Below, piece by piece: positions 36,001-44,934 of a stretch of 64,000 nucleotides of DNA (positions are counted from its first letter, which is position 1; each line of letters begins with the position of its first letter). The DNA comes from Streptomyces sp. HUAS ZL42 (GTDB taxonomy: Bacteria; Actinomycetota; Actinomycetes; Streptomycetales; Streptomycetaceae). The notes under the pieces were generated by a model. It searched no databases. It was given only the letters and a program-made list of their open reading frames with translations, and had not been told where the DNA came from. Location of the stretch: assembly GCF_040782645.1 (NCBI RefSeq), contig NZ_CP160403.1:4499001-4563000 (forward strand), written 5' to 3'. The translations under genes and the position numbers were made by a program.

Positions 36001-36359
36001 TGACGGCTGAAAGATCCCGAACCCTGACGGTGACCAGGTCGATGCGCCCGGTATCCGGATCTGAACACGTGTACTACGAACAGCCAATTGCCTGGCGCAT
36101 AGGCCAATTGGGGGGCCCGAGGGCGGTTATCGACCTTGGGGCAGGGGCAGACGTCGGGGTATGGGCTGGACGCACGACTACAGTGACGCAGCACGCAATC
36201 GCCGCTCGGCCTCAGGCCCGAGCTCCCACCAGCGAGGTACCCCGCAGTTGCCGGGCAGCGACCTCAGGGTGGGCATCCCGCGCATCCTGCGCCGCCGGGC
36301 CCGCTGGGTCTCGGTACGTCTGCGTCACCCGCGCGGCTGACACCCTTTCCCGAGGGGCC
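36001..36359. other. Convergent intergenic region
   Basis: No gene seen. Contains two GCCAATTG copies at 36083-36090 and 36103-36110, which together form an inverted repeat because CAATTG is itself a palindrome. The region lies between the 3' ends of the hydrolase and protease genes, where terminators rather than promoters are expected. Confidence 0.35.
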
Positions 36360-37559
36360 TCACAGGGCACAGTTGTCGCTGTCCACCTGCTGGTTCGCGG
36401 TGCGCCCCTGGGCGATGTCCTGCTGGATCTCGTCCGCGGTGAGCGCGTAGCCGGTGTCGGCGTCGTCGAGGGACTTCGCGAAGACCACGCCGTAGACCTT
36501 GCCCTCGGGCGTCAGCAGCGGGCCGCCGGAGTTGCCCTGACGGACGGTCGCGTAGAGCGAGTAGACGTCGCGGCGGACCGTGCCGCGGTGGTAGATGTCC
36601 GGGCCGTTGGCCGTGATGCGGCCGCGTACGCGCGCGGCACGGACGTCGTACGACCCGTTCTCCGGGAAGCCGGCGACGATGGCGCTGTCACCGCTCGCCG
36701 CGTCCTTGGTCGTGAACTGCAGCGCGGGTGCCTTCAGGTTCGGTACGTCGAGTACGGCGATGTCGCGCTTCCAGTCGTAGAGGACGACCGTCGCGTCGTA
36801 CTTGCGGCCCACGCCGCCTATCTGGACGGTGGGCTCGTCGACGCCACCCACGACGTGCGCGTTGGTCATGACACGGCGGTCGCCGAAGACGAAGCCGGTC
36901 CCCTCCAGGACCTTGCCGCAGCTCTGCGCGGTGCCCATGACCTTGACGATGGAGCGCTGGGCCCTGGTGGCGACGGCGCTGTTCGCGAGGGCCGGGTCGG
37001 GCGGCTGGACGTCCTTGATGGGCTCGTTGGCGAACGGGCTGAAGACCTGCGGGAAGCCGTTCTGCGCGAGCACGGAGGAGAAGTCGGCGAACCAGGTGTC
37101 GGCCTGGTCGGGCAGCGCCCGGGACACGCCGAGCAGCACCTTGGAGTTGCGGACCTCCTTGCCGAGCGTCGGCAGGGTGGTGCCGGCGAGAGCCGAACCG
37201 ATCAGCCACGCCACGAGCAGCATGGCGACCACGTTGACGAGGGCCCCGCCCGTCGCGTCCAGGGCGCGGGCCGGGGACCAGGTGATGTACCGGCGCAGCT
37301 TGTTGCCGAGGTGGGTGGTCAGGGCCTGGCCGACCGAGGCGCAGACGATGACGACGACGACCGCCACGACGGCGGCGGTCGTGCTCACCTCCGCGTTGTC
37401 GGTCAGCGCGTCCCAGATGACGGGCAGCAGGTACACGGCGACGAGACCGCCGCCCATGAAACCGATCACCGACAAAATGCCGACGACGAAGCCCTGGCGG
37501 TAGCCGACGATCGCGAACCACACGGCGGCGACCAGCAACAGGATGTCCAGCACGTTCAC
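36360..37559 (-). CDS. marP: MarP-type membrane serine protease
   Basis: A 399-residue periplasmic protease held in the membrane. Residues about 1-130 form four helices of the colicin V production (CvpA) type (LDILLLVAAVWFAIVGYRQGF). The trypsin-like domain has the triad in TNAHVV (His), RDIAVLDV (Asp) and RQGNSGGPLL (Ser). MarP of M. tuberculosis (Rv3671c) is needed for acid and oxidative-stress survival and is regulated by a disulfide; here cysteines occur in TAQSCGK and near the C-terminus (DNCAL), which may be the pair. GTG start with GAGGCGAGG upstream. Confidence 0.9.
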   Translation of the reverse strand: MNVLDILLLVAAVWFAIVGYRQGFVVGILSVIGFMGGGLVAVYLLPVIWDALTDNAEVSTTAAVVAVVVVIVCASVGQALTTHLGNKLRRYITWSPARALDATGGALVNVVAMLLVAWLIGSALAGTTLPTLGKEVRNSKVLLGVSRALPDQADTWFADFSSVLAQNGFPQVFSPFANEPIKDVQPPDPALANSAVATRAQRSIVKVMGTAQSCGKVLEGTGFVFGDRRVMTNAHVVGGVDEPTVQIGGVGRKYDATVVLYDWKRDIAVLDVPNLKAPALQFTTKDAASGDSAIVAGFPENGSYDVRAARVRGRITANGPDIYHRGTVRRDVYSLYATVRQGNSGGPLLTPEGKVYGVVFAKSLDDADTGYALTADEIQQDIAQGRTANQQVDSDNCAL

Positions 37560-37683
37560 CGCTTCGAGCCTCGCCTCATCACTTCACGGTCACTTCGGGT
37601 CGGCCGGCCGGAGGACCGGCCCGCCGCGCAGCGGCAGGCGGACACAGCGCCCCCGGAGAAGACACACCACGGCAGACACCCTG

Positions 37684-38379
37684 TCATGACCGCCAGTCGA
37701 GCGGGACCTGCTTGTCCCGGTCCCAGGGGCGCTCCCAGCCCGCGTAGTGCAGCAGACGGTCGATCACTCCGGCCGTGAAGCCCCAGACCAGGGCTGATTC
37801 GACCAGAAATGCCGGACCTCGGTGGCCACTGGGGTGGACGGTGGTGGCCCTGTTGCCAGGATTCGTGAGATCCGCCACGGGGACCGTGAAGACACGCGCG
37901 GTCTCGTTCGGGTCGACGACACCCACCGGGCTCGGTTCGCGCCACCAGCCCAGGACGGGCGTCACGACGAAGCCGCTGACCGGGATGTACAGCTTGGGCA
38001 GCACGCCGAAGAGCTGGACTCCGGCAGGGTCGAGCCCGGTCTCCTCCTCGGCCTCGCGGAGGGCGGCCCGCAGCGGCCCCTCGGCCTTCGGGTCGCCGTC
38101 CTCGGGGTCCAGGGCGCCGCCCGGGAACGAGGGCTGCCCGGCGTGGGAGCGCAGCGACCCGGCCCGCTCCATGAGCAGCACCTCGGGGCCTCGCTCACCC
38201 TCCCCGAAGAGGATGAGGACGGCCGACTGGCGCCCCGCCCCGTTCTCCGGGGGCAGGAAGCGGCTCAGCTGGAGCGGCTCGACCGTCTCCGCCGCGTGCA
38301 CCACCGGGTCGAGCCAGGCGGGCAGGCCCTCCTTGCTGAGCGTCACCGGACCGCCCTGTGTGTTGCTCGCGCGCGTCAT
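37684..38379 (-). CDS. CoA pyrophosphatase-like Nudix hydrolase
   Basis: A 231-residue Nudix protein. Box: GGALDPEDGDPKAEGPLRAALREAEEETGLD, with REAEEETG as the metal-binding core, and the upstream HAGQPSFPGG typical of CoA diphosphatases (YeaB/NUDT7 group). The loop between GG and REAEEE is longer than in the general Nudix box, as usual for this group. Start: ATG at 38379 with GGGGGTGG upstream. It lies between marP and nth, the same order as Rv3671c-Rv3674c. Confidence 0.85.
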   Translation of the reverse strand: MTRASNTQGGPVTLSKEGLPAWLDPVVHAAETVEPLQLSRFLPPENGAGRQSAVLILFGEGERGPEVLLMERAGSLRSHAGQPSFPGGALDPEDGDPKAEGPLRAALREAEEETGLDPAGVQLFGVLPKLYIPVSGFVVTPVLGWWREPSPVGVVDPNETARVFTVPVADLTNPGNRATTVHPSGHRGPAFLVESALVWGFTAGVIDRLLHYAGWERPWDRDKQVPLDWRS

Positions 38380-38473
38380 CGCCACCCCCGTCGTTCTTCC
38401 CGATCCAACGCCCGGTGGCCCTGAGATCGTTCCCAGCGGCCGCGGCGGGGCGGTGGGCTGGTACGGGCTGTGG

Positions 38474-39451
38474 TCATCCCGCCCCCAGCGGCGGGGCGGG
38501 TTTGCCGCCCGCGTCCAGGTATGCCTGCGGGGGGTTCAATCGCTGGCCCGGGAAGCCGCCCTTCTCGTACTTGAGCAGCTTCTTCGCCTTCTCCGGGTCC
38601 GTCTCGCCCTCGCCGTACGCGGGGCAGAGCGGGGCGATCGGGCAGGCGCCGCAGGCGGGCTTGCGGGCGTGGCAGATGCGGCGGCCGTGCCAGATCACAT
38701 GGTGCGAGAGGTCCGTCCAGTCGCTCTTGGGGAAGAGCGCGCCGACGGTCGCCTCGATCTTGTCCGGGTCGGTCTCGTCGGTCCACTGCCAGCGCCGCAC
38801 CAGCCGCTGGAAGTGTGTGTCCACGGTGATCCCGGGCCGCCCGAAGGCGTTGCCGAGGACGACGAAGGCGGTCTTGCGCCCGACGCCGGGCAGTTTGACG
38901 AGGTCCTCGAGGCGGCCGGGAACCTCGCCTCCGAAGTCCTCGGCGAGGGCCTTGGAGAGCCCCATGACCGACCTGGTCTTGGCCCGGAAGAAACCGCACG
39001 GCCGGAGGATCTCCTCCACTTCCTGCGGGTTGGCGGCGGCCAGGTCCTCCGGGGTGGGGTACTTGGCGAAGAGGGCCGGGGTGGTCTGGTTGACCCGGAG
39101 GTCGGTCGTCTGGGCCGACAGGACCGTGGCGACGACCAGCTGGAAGGGGTTTTCGAAGTCCAGTTCGGGGTGCGCGTACGGATAGACCTCGGCGAGCTCG
39201 CGGTTGATGCGGCGGGCGCGGCGGACCAGGGCCGTGCGCGACTCGTTCTTCGCCGGCTTCACCGCGACGGTCTTCTCGGGAGCGGCCTTCTTCACCCTGG
39301 CCGTGGCCTTCTTCGGAGCCACTACCGCCTTTTTCGTTACTTTTGTCGTTTTCCTCACCTTGCCTGGGCCCTGTTCGCCCACAGCGGAATCTCGACGTAC
39401 AACCACCCGCCCAGCCCCCTTGGCCTGTGCTCTCACCGGCGATTTGGACAC
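38474..39451 (-). CDS. nth: Endonuclease III (DNA glycosylase/AP lyase)
   Basis: Removes oxidised pyrimidines and cuts the abasic site. Helix-hairpin-helix motif [12 protein letters not shown] with the catalytic Lys, [12 protein letters not shown] with the catalytic Asp, and the iron-sulfur ligands [17 protein letters not shown] (C-x6-C-x2-C-x5-C). The N-terminus has an extra ~70 residues rich in Lys, Ala and Val ([23 protein letters not shown]), giving 325 residues against about 210 for E. coli Nth. The GTG at 39451 has no good ribosome site, so part of this head may be untranslated. Confidence 0.92.
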   Translation of the reverse strand: MSKSPVRAQAKGAGRVVVRRDSAVGEQGPGKVRKTTKVTKKAVVAPKKATARVKKAAPEKTVAVKPAKNESRTALVRRARRINRELAEVYPYAHPELDFENPFQLVVATVLSAQTTDLRVNQTTPALFAKYPTPEDLAAANPQEVEEILRPCGFFRAKTRSVMGLSKALAEDFGGEVPGRLEDLVKLPGVGRKTAFVVLGNAFGRPGITVDTHFQRLVRRWQWTDETDPDKIEATVGALFPKSDWTDLSHHVIWHGRRICHARKPACGACPIAPLCPAYGEGETDPEKAKKLLKYEKGGFPGQRLNPPQAYLDAGGKPAPPLGAG

Positions 39452-39553
39452 CCGGCCAGCCTAAAGCCCGGCACCGACATCCGCCCCGGACCTCGAAGAT
39501 CAGCCCCCAATTGGCCCCCTGCCGCTTACCTCGGGACACGTGTGCGGCATCCT

Positions 39554-39567
39554 TGTGACAGATCACA
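39554..39567. promoter_or_regulatory. Crp-like palindrome upstream of crp
   Basis: TGTGA-CAGA-TCACA, perfect half-sites 92 bases before the crp start. The classical site has a 6-base spacer, so binding with a 4-base spacer is uncertain. Suggests autoregulation. Confidence 0.5.
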
Positions 39568-39658
39568 CTGTTTGGACCGTCCGGCAAAATGGGGAACACG
39601 GTCCCCTGGTACCAAGGGGGAGCAAGATCCCCTGAGCAGGTCGACAAGGAGAGAACTC

Positions 39659-40333
39659 GTGGACGACGTTCTGCGGCGCAACCCGCTCTTCGCGGCTCTC
39701 GACGACGAGCAGGCCGCGGAGCTCCGCGCCTCCATGAGTGAGGTGACCCTCGCACGCGGCGACTCCCTTTTCCACGAGGGCGACCCGGGCGACCGGCTTT
39801 ACGTCGTCACCGAGGGCAAGGTCAAGCTCCACCGCACATCCCCCGACGGCCGCGAGAACATGCTGGCCGTGGTGGGTCCCGGTGAGCTCATCGGCGAGCT
39901 GTCGCTCTTCGACCCGGGCCCGCGCACGGCGACGGCGACCGCGCTGACCGAGGTCAAGCTGCTGGGGCTCGGGCACGGCGATCTGCAGCCCTGGCTGAAC
40001 GCGCGTCCCGAGGTGGCCGCCGCGCTTCTGCGCGCCGTCGCCCGGCGCCTGCGCAAGACCAACGACGCGATGTCCGACCTCGTCTTCTCGGACGTGCCGG
40101 GGCGTGTGGCTCGTGCCCTGCTGGACCTCTCCCGCCGCTTCGGCGTGCAGTCGGAGGAGGGCATCCACGTCGTCCACGATCTGACGCAGGAGGAGTTGGC
40201 GCAGCTGGTGGGCGCGTCGCGCGAGACGGTCAACAAGGCGCTGGCGGACTTCGCGCAGCGAGGGTGGCTGCGGCTGGAGGCTCGGGCCGTGATCCTGCTG
40301 GACGTGGAGCGGCTCGCGAAGCGGTCGCGCTAG
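39659..40333 (+). CDS. crp: Crp/Fnr family transcription regulator
   Basis: A 224-residue cAMP-receptor protein. The cyclic-nucleotide fold contains GDSLFHEGDPGDRLYVVTEGKVKLHR and PGELIGELSLFDPGPRTATATALT, the phosphate-binding cassette (GELSLFDPGPRTATA). The C-terminal winged helix is LTQEELAQLVGASRETVNKALADFAQRGWLRL. S. coelicolor Crp controls germination and antibiotic production. GTG start at 39659 with AAGGAGA upstream. A TGTGA palindrome lies upstream and a hairpin downstream, so it is a single-gene unit. Confidence 0.97.
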   Translation: MDDVLRRNPLFAALDDEQAAELRASMSEVTLARGDSLFHEGDPGDRLYVVTEGKVKLHRTSPDGRENMLAVVGPGELIGELSLFDPGPRTATATALTEVKLLGLGHGDLQPWLNARPEVAAALLRAVARRLRKTNDAMSDLVFSDVPGRVARALLDLSRRFGVQSEEGIHVVHDLTQEELAQLVGASRETVNKALADFAQRGWLRLEARAVILLDVERLAKRSR

Positions 40334-40353
40334 CGGTATCCGGCCGTACGACG

Positions 40354-40386
40354 ACGGGTCCCGTCTCTCTGCGAGGCGGGGCCCGT
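40354..40386 (+). terminator. Terminator-like hairpin after crp
   Basis: About 13 base pairs with a few G-U pairs between 40354-40366 and 40374-40386, 20 bases past the crp stop. Confidence 0.6.
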
Positions 40387-40433
40387 TGTGGTTGCCGCCA
40401 GCCTGTTCTCGCCCCCGCCGCCCCTACCCGTCC

Positions 40434-40500
40434 CATCCCAGGGGCTCCGCCCCTGGACCCCGATCGGCCGGCCTCGTCCTCAAGCGCCGGGCGGGCTGGA
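40434..40500. repeat. Common Streptomyces intergenic palindromic repeat
   Basis: A CCAGGGGCTCCGCCCCTGG hairpin (40439-40457) followed by ACCCCGATCGGCC and TCCTCAAGCGCCGGGCGGGCTG. Units of this make-up recur in many Streptomyces intergenic regions. A related half (GTCCGGGGGTCAGCCCCCGGGAC) lies at about 35874-35896. Confidence 0.6.
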
Positions 40501-40514
40501 TCGGGTGACCGTTC

Positions 40515-41351
40515 ATGGACCGTAAGCGCATGACCGAAACCGTTCCTCGCCCGGGGCTCGACGCTCAGGGGTGCATCGAGCGCGAGGGGGCCCTCTCGCG
40601 CATCCCCCACGACTTCCGTCCCGTCGTCGCCGTCGCGTGCGACCGGCTGCCGGTCGTGTTCGGGGTGCGGCTGCACAGCGCGTACCTCTACGGGTCGATT
40701 CCACGCGGCACCGCGCGCGTGGGGCGCAGTGATCTGGATCTGCTGGTCGCGTTGCGGGACGAGCCCGAAGACGCGGACAGGGAGGGGGCTCGGGCGCTCG
40801 GTGAAGCGCTGAACAAGGACTTTCCGCAGATCGACGGGGTCGGGACACTGCTGTTCAGCCGGGCGCGGCTGCTGAGCGAGGAGGAGCGGTACGACCTCGG
40901 GTGGTTCGTCGCCTGCCTGTGCACACCGCTGCTCGGCGAGGACCTCGCCGAGCATCTGCCGCGCTACCGGCCCGACTCCCTGCTCTCCCGGGAGACCAAC
41001 GGGGACCTCGCCCGGCTCCTCCCCCGCTGGCGGGAGCGGATCGCCGGGGCCGACGACACGGACGAGGCCCGGCGGCCCCTCGTGCGGTTCATGTCCCGGC
41101 ATCTCGTCCGCACCGGCTTCACACTGGTCATGCCCCGCTGGAACGGCTGGACCAGTGATCTCACGGAGATGGCCGAGGCCTTCGGCACGTACTACCCGCA
41201 GCGCGCGAAGCAGATGCGGGCGGCGGCAGTCCTCGGGTACGAGCCGACGGGCGACGAGAACGTCCTGCGGTCGTACGTCCACGATCTCGGGCCCTGGCTC
41301 GCCGCGGAGTACGCGCGCGTGCACGGCGTGAAGGCCCGCCCACCCGACTAG
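40515..41351 (+). CDS. Nucleotidyltransferase-fold protein
   Basis: A 278-residue protein of the Pol-beta/aminoglycoside nucleotidyltransferase fold. The active-site motif is YLYGSIPRGTARVGRSDLDLLV, i.e. GS followed by DxD. The remaining helical part resembles AadA-like or KNTase C-terminal domains, but no substrate can be named, and a role in resistance is not shown. ATG at 40515 is used; ATG at 40530 also possible. It is followed after 9 bases by the end of the convergent MBL-fold gene. Confidence 0.7.
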   Translation: MDRKRMTETVPRPGLDAQGCIEREGALSRIPHDFRPVVAVACDRLPVVFGVRLHSAYLYGSIPRGTARVGRSDLDLLVALRDEPEDADREGARALGEALNKDFPQIDGVGTLLFSRARLLSEEERYDLGWFVACLCTPLLGEDLAEHLPRYRPDSLLSRETNGDLARLLPRWRERIAGADDTDEARRPLVRFMSRHLVRTGFTLVMPRWNGWTSDLTEMAEAFGTYYPQRAKQMRAAAVLGYEPTGDENVLRSYVHDLGPWLAAEYARVHGVKARPPD

Positions 41352-41360
41352 GAACAGGCT

Positions 41361-42191
41361 CTAGATCAGGCCGTGTTCCTCCAGGTACTCCAGCTGCGCC
41401 CGGACGGACAGTTCGGCCGCGGGCCACAGGGAGCGGTCGACATCGCAATACACGTGGGCGACGACCTCGGCGGGGGTGCGGAAGCCGTCCTCGACGGCCG
41501 TCTCGACCTGGGCGAGGCGGTGGGCGCGGTGGGCCAGGTAGAACTCGACGGCGCCCTGCGCGTCCTCCAGGACCGGGCCGTGGCCGGGGAGGACCGTGTC
41601 GACGCCGTCGTCGACCGTCAGCGACCTGAGCCGCCGCAGGGAGTCCAGATAGTCGCCCAGGCGGCCGTCCGGGTGCGCCACGACCGTCGTACCGCGGCCC
41701 AGGACGGTGTCACCGGTCAGGACGGCACGATCGGCCGGGAGGTGGAAGCAGAGGGAGTCCGCGGTGTGCCCGGGGGTCGGTACGACCCTCAGCTCCAGGC
41801 CGCCGACGGTGATCACGTCCCCGGCCGCCAGGCCCTCGTCGCCGAGGCGCAGCGCCGGGTCCAGGGCCCGCACCTTCGTGCCGGTCAGCTCGGCGAAGCG
41901 GGCGGCGCCCTCGGCGTGGTCGGGGTGGCCGTGGGTCAGCAGGGTCAGGGCGACGCGTATGCCGGCCTTCTCAGCGGTGTCCACGACGGTGCGCAGGTGA
42001 CCCTCGTCCAGCGGGCCCGGATCGACGACGACGGCCTGGTCGGAGCCGGGCTCCGAGAGGATCCAGGTGTTCGTGCCGTCCAGGGTCATCGCGGAGGCGT
42101 TGGGCGCGAGGACGTTGACCGCGCGGGAGGTGGCCGGGCCGGAGAGGACGCCGCCCCGTGGCTGGCCGGGAAGGGCTGCTGCGTCCGTCAT
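41361..42191 (-). CDS. Metallo-beta-lactamase-fold hydrolase
   Basis: A 276-residue MBL-fold protein. The metal motif is LTHGHPDHAEGA (HxHxDH), further ligands VPTPGHTADSLCF, LTGDTVLGRGTTV and VLPGHGPVLED. The C-terminal helical domain (HRAHRLAQVETAVEDGFRTPAEVVAHVY) is of the LACTB2/Rv3677c type, enzymes with RNase or thioesterase-like activity rather than beta-lactamase. ATG overlaps the stop of the upstream Nudix gene (ATGA), so they are co-translated. Confidence 0.87.
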   Translation of the reverse strand: MTDAAALPGQPRGGVLSGPATSRAVNVLAPNASAMTLDGTNTWILSEPGSDQAVVVDPGPLDEGHLRTVVDTAEKAGIRVALTLLTHGHPDHAEGAARFAELTGTKVRALDPALRLGDEGLAAGDVITVGGLELRVVPTPGHTADSLCFHLPADRAVLTGDTVLGRGTTVVAHPDGRLGDYLDSLRRLRSLTVDDGVDTVLPGHGPVLEDAQGAVEFYLAHRAHRLAQVETAVEDGFRTPAEVVAHVYCDVDRSLWPAAELSVRAQLEYLEEHGLI

Positions 42192-43066
42192 GCGGGAGCT
42201 CCACCGGTCGGGAGGTCGGTCGGGATGTGCTTCGTGAACTCGTCGTGGCCCGGCCACGACAGCACGATCTCGCCGTCCTCGAGACGGGCCTGCGCCAGGA
42301 CGGGGCTCAGATCGCGGTCGGGTGCGGCGGCGAGCGCCCCGGCGGCCGTGCCGTACGCCGTCAGCTGGCGCAGTGTCGCGATGGTGGGCGGCATCATCAT
42401 CAGTTCGCCCTTGTCGTACCCGGCCGCGGCGTCCTCCGGGCGGATCCACACCGTACGGTCGGCCTCCGTGGAGGCGTTGCGCGTGCGCTGGCCCTCGGGG
42501 AGGGCGGCCACGAAGAACCAGGTGTCGTAGCGGCGGGGCTCGAACTCCGGGGTGATCCAGCGCGTCCAGGCGCCCAGCAGGTCCGAGCGCAGGACCAGGC
42601 CGCGGCGGTCGAGGAACTCGGCGAAGGAGAAGTCGCGGGCGACGATGGCCTCGCGGTCGGCCTCCCACTCCTCACCCGTGATGTCGCCGACGACGGTGTC
42701 GGGGGTCGGCCCCGCCAGGAGAACGCCTGCCTCCTCGTACGTCTCCCGTACGGCCGCGCAGACGATCGCCTGGGCCGCCGACTCGTCGACACCGAGCCGT
42801 GCGGCCCACCACGCGCGCGTGGGGCCCGCCCAGCGGACGTGGTGGTCGTCGCGGGGGTCCACACCGCCGCCCGGGTACGCGTACGCGCCTCCGGCGAAGG
42901 CCATGGAGGCGCGTCTGCGCAGCATGTGTACGGCGGGGCCGGTGCCGGTGTCCTTCAGCAGCATCACGGTGGCCGCTCGCTTGGGGGTCACCGGCGTGAG
43001 GGTGCCTTCCGCGAGCGCGCGGATGCGTTCCGGCCACTCCGGGGGGTACCACTGCCCATTCGCCAT
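42188..43066 (-). CDS. Nudix hydrolase (NUDT19-like)
   Basis: A 292-residue Nudix protein. The box is split by a long insert: FAGGAYAYPGGGVDPRDD, then CAAVRETYEEAGVLLA, with the metal core RETYEEAG. Long inserted Nudix proteins of this type resemble NUDT19 acyl-CoA diphosphatases. The N-terminus reads MANGQWYPPEWPERIRALAEG. First gene of a two-gene unit with the MBL-fold hydrolase. It may be a housecleaning hydrolase for CoA or nucleotide derivatives. Confidence 0.8.
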   Translation of the reverse strand: MANGQWYPPEWPERIRALAEGTLTPVTPKRAATVMLLKDTGTGPAVHMLRRRASMAFAGGAYAYPGGGVDPRDDHHVRWAGPTRAWWAARLGVDESAAQAIVCAAVRETYEEAGVLLAGPTPDTVVGDITGEEWEADREAIVARDFSFAEFLDRRGLVLRSDLLGAWTRWITPEFEPRRYDTWFFVAALPEGQRTRNASTEADRTVWIRPEDAAAGYDKGELMMMPPTIATLRQLTAYGTAAGALAAAPDRDLSPVLAQARLEDGEIVLSWPGHDEFTKHIPTDLPTGGAPA

Positions 43067-43159
43067 GGGCGCGAGGCTATCTCGTGGTGAGCGGATGTTC
43101 GAGGGGCACGAGGGCCTGCGGCGGGCAAGAACCCCTGCACAGGTGCCCTGCGCCGGGGC

Positions 43160-43191
43160 CGGCGCCGGATGGGTCGCGCGACCCGGCGCCG
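43160..43191 (-). terminator. Terminator-like hairpin downstream of the RidA gene
   Basis: Outer stem CGGCGCC/GGCGCCG and inner palindrome GGGTCGCGCGACCC, 36 bases past the RidA stop (minus strand). Confidence 0.55.
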
Positions 43192-43226
43192 ACGAGGCTG
43201 CCGAGCCGTCCGGACAGACCGCTGCC

Positions 43227-43694
43227 CTACTCCCCCGTCAGCTCCACCTGCACCTCGACCTCCACCGGCGCGTCCAGCGGCAGTACGGCGACCCCCACCG
43301 CGCTCCGTGCGTGCACGCCCTTCTCGCCGAGGACCTCGCCGAGGAGCTCGCTCGCGCCGTTCACGACGCCCGGCTGGCCCGTGAAGTCCGTGGCCGAGGC
43401 CACGAAACCCACGACCTTCACCACGCGCGCGATGCGGTCCAGATCACCGGCCACCGACTTGACCGCGGCGAGCGCGTTCAACGCGCACGTGCGGGCCAGG
43501 TCCTTGGCCTCCTCCGGCGTGACCTCCGCGCCCACCTTGCCGGTCACCGGAAGCTTGCCGTCCACCATCGGCAGCTGGCCGGAGGTGTAGACGTACACAC
43601 CCGACTGCACGGCCGGCTGGTACGCGGCCAGCGGCGGCACGACGGACGGCAGCGTCAGGCCCAGTTCGGCAAGGCGCGCCTCGACCGCGCTCAC
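43227..43694 (-). CDS. RidA family protein (Rv3678c type)
   Basis: A 155-residue protein of the YjgF/RidA fold: AAYQPAVQSGVYVYTSGQLPMVDGKLP, the middle VTPEEAKDLARTCALNALAAVKSVAGDLDRI, and EVEVQVELT at the end. RidA enzymes hydrolyse reactive enamines/imines, but the catalytic Arg of the archetype (RxxV near the C-terminus) is not obvious here: the region reads VHARSAVGVAVLPLDAP, where the Arg of HARSAVGV is the likely equivalent. The GTG start overlaps the stop of the upstream 53-residue gene (GTGA). Confidence 0.85.
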   Translation of the reverse strand: MSAVEARLAELGLTLPSVVPPLAAYQPAVQSGVYVYTSGQLPMVDGKLPVTGKVGAEVTPEEAKDLARTCALNALAAVKSVAGDLDRIARVVKVVGFVASATDFTGQPGVVNGASELLGEVLGEKGVHARSAVGVAVLPLDAPVEVEVQVELTGE

Positions 43695-43852
43695 GCCTGC
43701 TTCTCGCGCTTCAGGTAGGCCACCAGCTGCTCGGGGTTGTTCGGCCCGGGCACGACCTGGACGAGCTCCCAGCCGTCCTCGCCCCAGGTGTCCAGAATCT
43801 GCTTCGTGGCATGGACGAGCAGCGGCACGGTTGCGTATTCCCACTTGGTCAT
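43691..43852 (-). CDS. DUF4177-like small protein (53 aa)
   Basis: MTKWEYATVPLLVHATKQILDTWGEDGWELVQVVPGPNNPEQLVAYLKREKQA: compact, hydrophilic, with the KWEYATVP and DGWELVQV motifs of DUF4177. Coupled to the RidA gene by a GTGA overlap. Conserved in this position in actinobacteria. Function unknown. It starts 104 bases from the divergent ATPase gene, so that gap holds two promoters. Confidence 0.8.
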   Translation of the reverse strand: MTKWEYATVPLLVHATKQILDTWGEDGWELVQVVPGPNNPEQLVAYLKREKQA

Positions 43853-43956
43853 GCGGCCGACTTTAGCCGCTGGCCCGCCCGCCTCAAGCGGCGACCGCGT
43901 CGCGTTGTCCACAGCCTGCCGCGTGAGGCGCGCGGCGACTGGTTACGCTCGAAGAC

Positions 43957-44934
43957 GTGAGCAGGCTCCAGGTCGTCAGCGGCAAGGGCGGGACCGGAAA
44001 GACGACGGTCGCCGCGGCACTAGCGCTCGCCCTCGCGACAGAGGGGAAGCGGACGCTTCTCGTCGAGGTCGAGGGCAGGCAGGGCATCGCACAACTCTTC
44101 GAAACGGAGGCGCTGCCCTATGAGGAACGGAAGATCGCCGTCGCTCCGGGTGGCGGCGAGGTCTTCGCCCTCGCCATAGATCCCGAACTGGCCCTTCTGG
44201 ACTACCTCCAGATGTTCTACAAACTGGGGGGAGCCGGTCGGGCCCTGAAGAAACTCGGTGCGATCGACTTCGCCACCACCATCGCGCCCGGGTTGAGAGA
44301 CGTACTCCTCACCGGCAAGGCGTGCGAGGCGGTACGGCGCAAGGACAGGTCCGGCCGGTTCGTCTACGACTACATCGTCATGGACGCGCCACCCACCGGT
44401 CGCGTCACGCGCTTCCTCAACGTCAACGACGAGGTCGCGGGACTCGCCAAGATCGGACCGATACACAATCAGGCGCAGGCGGTCATGCGAGTGCTCAAGT
44501 CGGCCGAGACGGCCGTGCACCTGGTGACCCTCCTCGAGGAGATGCCCGTCCAGGAGACCGCGGACGGCATCGCCGAGCTGCGGGCGGCGCGGCTGCCGGT
44601 GGGGCGGATCATCGTGAACATGGTCCGGCCCGAGGTGTTGAACGCGGCCGAGCTGGAACTCGTACGCAGCACACCGCGCGCTGCCGTCGCGCAGTCCCTG
44701 TCGGCCGCGGGGCTCGGCGGGGCGCGGCGTGGCGGGCACGCCGAGCGGCTGGTGGACCCGCTCCTCGGGCAGGCCGAGGAGTACGCCGAGCGGTACTTGC
44801 TGGAGCACGAACAGCGCGCCGTCCTGGGCGAGCTGGGCCTGCCGTTGCACGAACTGCCACTGCTCGCCGAGGGCATGGACCTGGCGGGTCTGTACGAACT
44901 GGCCACCGAGCTGCGGAAGCAGGGGATGTCATGA
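43957..44934 (+). CDS. ArsA/Get3-like ATPase, first of a pair
   Basis: A 325-residue ATPase. Starts MSRLQVVSGKGGTGKTTVAAALALA, a deviant P-loop with signature Lys; the switch II-like DAPPTGRVTRFLNV follows, and EEMPVQETADGIAEL is the helical region of this group. The family name is anion-transporting ATPase, but no arsenic genes are near. M. tuberculosis Rv3679 is the syntenic orthologue and forms a complex with Rv3680. GTG start at 43957. The stop overlaps the start of the second ATPase (ATGA). Confidence 0.88.
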   Translation: MSRLQVVSGKGGTGKTTVAAALALALATEGKRTLLVEVEGRQGIAQLFETEALPYEERKIAVAPGGGEVFALAIDPELALLDYLQMFYKLGGAGRALKKLGAIDFATTIAPGLRDVLLTGKACEAVRRKDRSGRFVYDYIVMDAPPTGRVTRFLNVNDEVAGLAKIGPIHNQAQAVMRVLKSAETAVHLVTLLEEMPVQETADGIAELRAARLPVGRIIVNMVRPEVLNAAELELVRSTPRAAVAQSLSAAGLGGARRGGHAERLVDPLLGQAEEYAERYLLEHEQRAVLGELGLPLHELPLLAEGMDLAGLYELATELRKQGMS

